Assembly: GCA_030749275.1 (NCBI GenBank)
Contig: JASMKJ010000513.1
Location: 1 to 6,409, forward strand
Origin: Acidimicrobiales bacterium
GTDB lineage: Bacteria; Actinomycetota; Acidimicrobiia; Acidimicrobiales; Poriferisodalaceae
Direction of reading: 5' to 3'
DNA: 6,409 nucleotides
Positions within the stretch are counted from its first letter, which is position 1. Each line of letters starts with the position of its first letter. Under the pieces are notes generated by a model. It made no database searches. It was not told where the DNA came from and saw only the letters and a list, made by a program, of their open reading frames with translations. The position numbers and the translations under genes are program-made. Below are positions 5,065-6,409 of the stretch, piece by piece.

Positions 5065-5409
5065 GTGCCTAATGGTTCCAGCGGCTCTCACCGGTACAGT
5101 GATGAAGTCGCTGTCGAAGGAGCATTGGTGACGGACTTCGAAATTGAAGAAGAATTACCACCACCCGAGACCGGCGTACGAGTTGTGTACCTCGGCCCTG
5201 TATCCCCTCATTGGGACATTCAAGGACTTTTCGGTGAGCAGGCAGTCGTGGATGAATTCAGACGTCGAACAATGGCACGTCTACAGCTTCTCCCTCCGCA
5301 TGATCCCCAATTTCGACGAAATCGCGAACGTGTGAATCGGGATGCCGAACGCGAAAATCTTCATCTCGAATGGGACCTAGGTGTTCCTGAAGAAGACGAG
5401 GAAGAATGA
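5065..5409 (+). CDS. Acidic hypothetical protein upstream of surE
   Basis: I do not recognise this protein. I prefer the GTG at 5065 (114 residues) because CAAGG (5054-5058) lies six bases upstream; an in-frame TTG at 5047 would add six residues but has only AAGAG three bases away. It is soluble with no membrane segment. After a polar, Ser/Gly-rich N-terminus (2-12) and an acidic Pro-rich stretch (EIEEELPPPE, 26-35) comes a likely structured core: GVRVVYLGPVSPHWD (37-51), then a probable helix (EQAVVDEFRRRTMARLQLL, 58-76), an Arg-rich segment (84-96) and a strongly acidic C-terminal tail (EEDEEE). Its TGA is nine bases before the surE ATG and the purine-rich end of this gene (GAGGAAG) may serve surE translation, so they look like one operon. 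A role linked to SurE is positional inference only. Confidence 0.72.
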   Translation: MPNGSSGSHRYSDEVAVEGALVTDFEIEEELPPPETGVRVVYLGPVSPHWDIQGLFGEQAVVDEFRRRTMARLQLLPPHDPQFRRNRERVNRDAERENLHLEWDLGVPEEDEEE

Positions 5410-5418
5410 GCCCCCGTT

Positions 5419-6180
5419 ATGCGGGTGTTGATAACTAACGACGACGGTGTCGCCTCAGCCGGTTTGTGGGCATTGGCGAAACGAGTAGTCGACGCTGGAC
5501 ACGAAGCGGTGGTTGCCGCACCTACAACCGACATGACCGGAATGGGCGGAGCGATCGGCGGCGACCTTCATGGTGGTGAGCTCCACGCCGAACGAATTGT
5601 TCGACAAGAACTGGGTGAGACGACATGCTGGGCTGTGGAAGGACCCCCCGCTCTCTGCGTCATTATGACCCAGTTAGGAGCCTTCGGTGATCCCGTATCT
5701 ATGGTGGTGTCGGGTGTCAACCCCGGTTTGAACTGCGGCCGGTCAGCTCTGCACAGCGGCACAGTTGGAGCCGCTCTCACCGCCGCGAACAATGGTGCCC
5801 ATGGAATTGCGGTCAGTATTGATGCGACAGACGCGGCGATGGAATGGCCCACAGCAGTGCACCTTGTCCCGGAGCTCATCGAACGGTTGAGAGTGATCCA
5901 AAAAGGACGAAGGATCATTAATCTGAACGCCCCCAACCTGTCGTTGACTCAAATAAAGGGAGTGCGGATCACAGGTCTCGCGAAGTGGGGCGACGCGGCC
6001 GGTCAGCTCTCATCGAAAGGAGAAGGCTTGTGGTCATTTGAACGCACACCAGGTGACCCGAATCAGCGAATAGACGGTACAGACAACGCCGCGGTGAAGG
6101 AAGGCCTCATTTCGGTCTCGGAGCTCGTGGGAATAAGAACTCAGCAATCCGACCTGAATCTCCAAGACATAGAGCTATAA
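5419..6180 (+). CDS. surE: 5'/3'-nucleotidase SurE
   Basis: SurE removes phosphate from nucleoside 5'- and 3'-monophosphates, and from short polyphosphate in some species, using a divalent metal. The 253-residue length is normal. The N-terminus MRVLITNDDG gives metal ligands Asp8 and Asp9. SGVNPGLNCG (98-107) supplies the ligand Asn101. HSGTVGAA (112-119) and DGTDNAAVKEGLISVSEL (219-236) are the remaining conserved blocks. The loop that in E. coli reads DRNRSG with ligand Ser39 is here TTDMTG, so Thr40 replaces the serine and could keep the hydroxyl ligand. The ATG at 5419 fits the family N-terminus exactly; the nearest purine-rich site is GAGGAAG about 14 bases away inside the upstream gene, pointing to translational coupling. 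A putative Na/Pi symporter gene follows, which would fit phosphate recovery. Confidence 0.93.
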   Translation: MRVLITNDDGVASAGLWALAKRVVDAGHEAVVAAPTTDMTGMGGAIGGDLHGGELHAERIVRQELGETTCWAVEGPPALCVIMTQLGAFGDPVSMVVSGVNPGLNCGRSALHSGTVGAALTAANNGAHGIAVSIDATDAAMEWPTAVHLVPELIERLRVIQKGRRIINLNAPNLSLTQIKGVRITGLAKWGDAAGQLSSKGEGLWSFERTPGDPNQRIDGTDNAAVKEGLISVSELVGIRTQQSDLNLQDIEL

Positions 6181-6202
6181 CACCTTGAACCTGACCCCGG
6201 TC

Positions 6203-6236
6203 TTTCGAGAAACTAGCCACGAAATATTTCGCGAAA
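6203..6236. repeat. Overlapping TTTC/GAAA palindromes before the putative phosphate transporter
   Basis: In the 98-base gap after surE there are three related sites: TTTCGAGAAA (6203-6212, arms TTTC/GAAA), the perfect 12-base palindrome CGAAATATTTCG (6220-6231), and the perfect palindrome TTTCGCGAAA (6227-6236), which overlaps the second. The first and third are 24 bases apart. This arrangement looks like a multi-site operator for the downstream gene; it matches no PHO box I know. Confidence 0.42.
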
Positions 6237-6278
6237 ATGAGGTAGGTATTCCCCTCTGGGGTGATTGGAGCAACTACG

Positions 6279-6409
6279 TTGCCGAACGTGACGCGCGCTT
6301 CCGCTGAACGTCAAATGCCAACGGGTGTTCGGGCGGCTTTGGTTGTTGCTCTGATCTACTTGTTTCTCGTCGGAGTGTCGTCTCTCGAGGCGGGGATCAA
6401 GATCATGGG
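6279..6409 (+). CDS. Putative Na+/phosphate (SLC34/NptA-type) cotransporter, N-terminal fragment
   Basis: Only the first 43 codons are inside the window. I place the start at TTG 6279 because GGAG (6267-6270) is eight bases upstream; GTG at 6288 is in frame but 17 bases from that site, and an in-frame TAG near 6242 limits extension. After a short basic, polar N-terminus (about 20 residues) comes a membrane helix beginning AALVVALIYLFLVGVSSLE and then AGIKIMG. The pattern of a hydrophobic helix with a Leu-Phe-Leu core followed by a Gly-Ile-Lys or similar and a short Gly loop is reminiscent of the first helix of Na/Pi cotransporters of the NptA/SLC34 family. The evidence is short, so another polytopic transporter is possible. 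Position next to SurE, a phosphate-releasing enzyme, is consistent with a phosphate role. Confidence 0.5.
   Translation, partial: MPNVTRASAERQMPTGVRAALVVALIYLFLVGVSSLEAGIKIM

Noticed and set aside
5568..5936. 122-codon minus-strand frame opposite surE
   Set aside because: Fully antisense to a conserved enzyme and lacks family-like motifs; treated as a shadow frame.
6193..6202. GAC-CCCG-GTC plus TTT after surE as a terminator
   Set aside because: Three-pair stem and only three Ts; not enough for an intrinsic terminator call.

Overview
The window looks like a chromosomal segment of a mid-GC (roughly 50-55% by eye) actinobacterium. The strongest taxonomic evidence is two WhiB-type iron-sulfur regulators, a protein family restricted to Actinobacteriota and their phages. 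Together with a short group 1/2 sigma factor, a minimal TatA, frequent GTG/TTG starts and moderate GC, this suggests an uncultured, possibly aquatic member of Acidimicrobiia. That placement is an inference from gene style; no rRNA or other marker is present.

Layout from left to right. (1) Positions 1-1201, plus strand: the 3' part of a ferritin-like di-iron protein gene whose stop overlaps the start of an unrecognised 180-residue protein gene. (2) Positions 1218-2507, minus strand: a two-gene unit of an antibiotic-biosynthesis-monooxygenase-fold (ABM) protein followed by a GDP-mannose 3,5-epimerase-like sugar-nucleotide enzyme that converges on the first operon. (3) Positions 2508-2679: a divergent intergenic region with TTTCC/GGAAA repeats. 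(4) Positions 2680-3630, plus: a sigma-70 family factor with regions 1.2, 2, 3 and 4. (5) Positions 3671-3897, minus: a selenocysteine tRNA gene (selC, anticodon TCA, long variable arm, encoded CCA) followed by a 24-codon single-membrane-helix peptide gene. (6) Positions 3898-4116: an AT-rich divergent regulatory region with several repeated words and palindromes. (7) Positions 4117-4627, plus: a WhiB2-like regulator and a short tatA. (8) Positions 4645-4917, minus: a second WhiB protein converging on tatA. (9) Positions 5065-6180, plus: an unrecognised acidic small protein, then SurE nucleotidase. (10) Positions 6279 to the right edge, plus: the start of what looks like a Na+/phosphate cotransporter, preceded by overlapping TTTC/GAAA palindromes.

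Functionally this is a mixed housekeeping and regulatory neighbourhood: transcription control (sigma factor, two WhiB), protein export (TatA), nucleotide and phosphate metabolism (SurE, putative Na/Pi transporter), sugar-nucleotide chemistry (GME-like) and the selenocysteine decoding tRNA. I see no mobile element, CRISPR array, rRNA or defence system. The most informative items are the selC gene, with its apparent 7+6 acceptor/T-arm split, the tiny peptide gene beside it, the plant-type GDP-mannose 3,5-epimerase signature, and the repeat-rich selC-whiB intergenic region.
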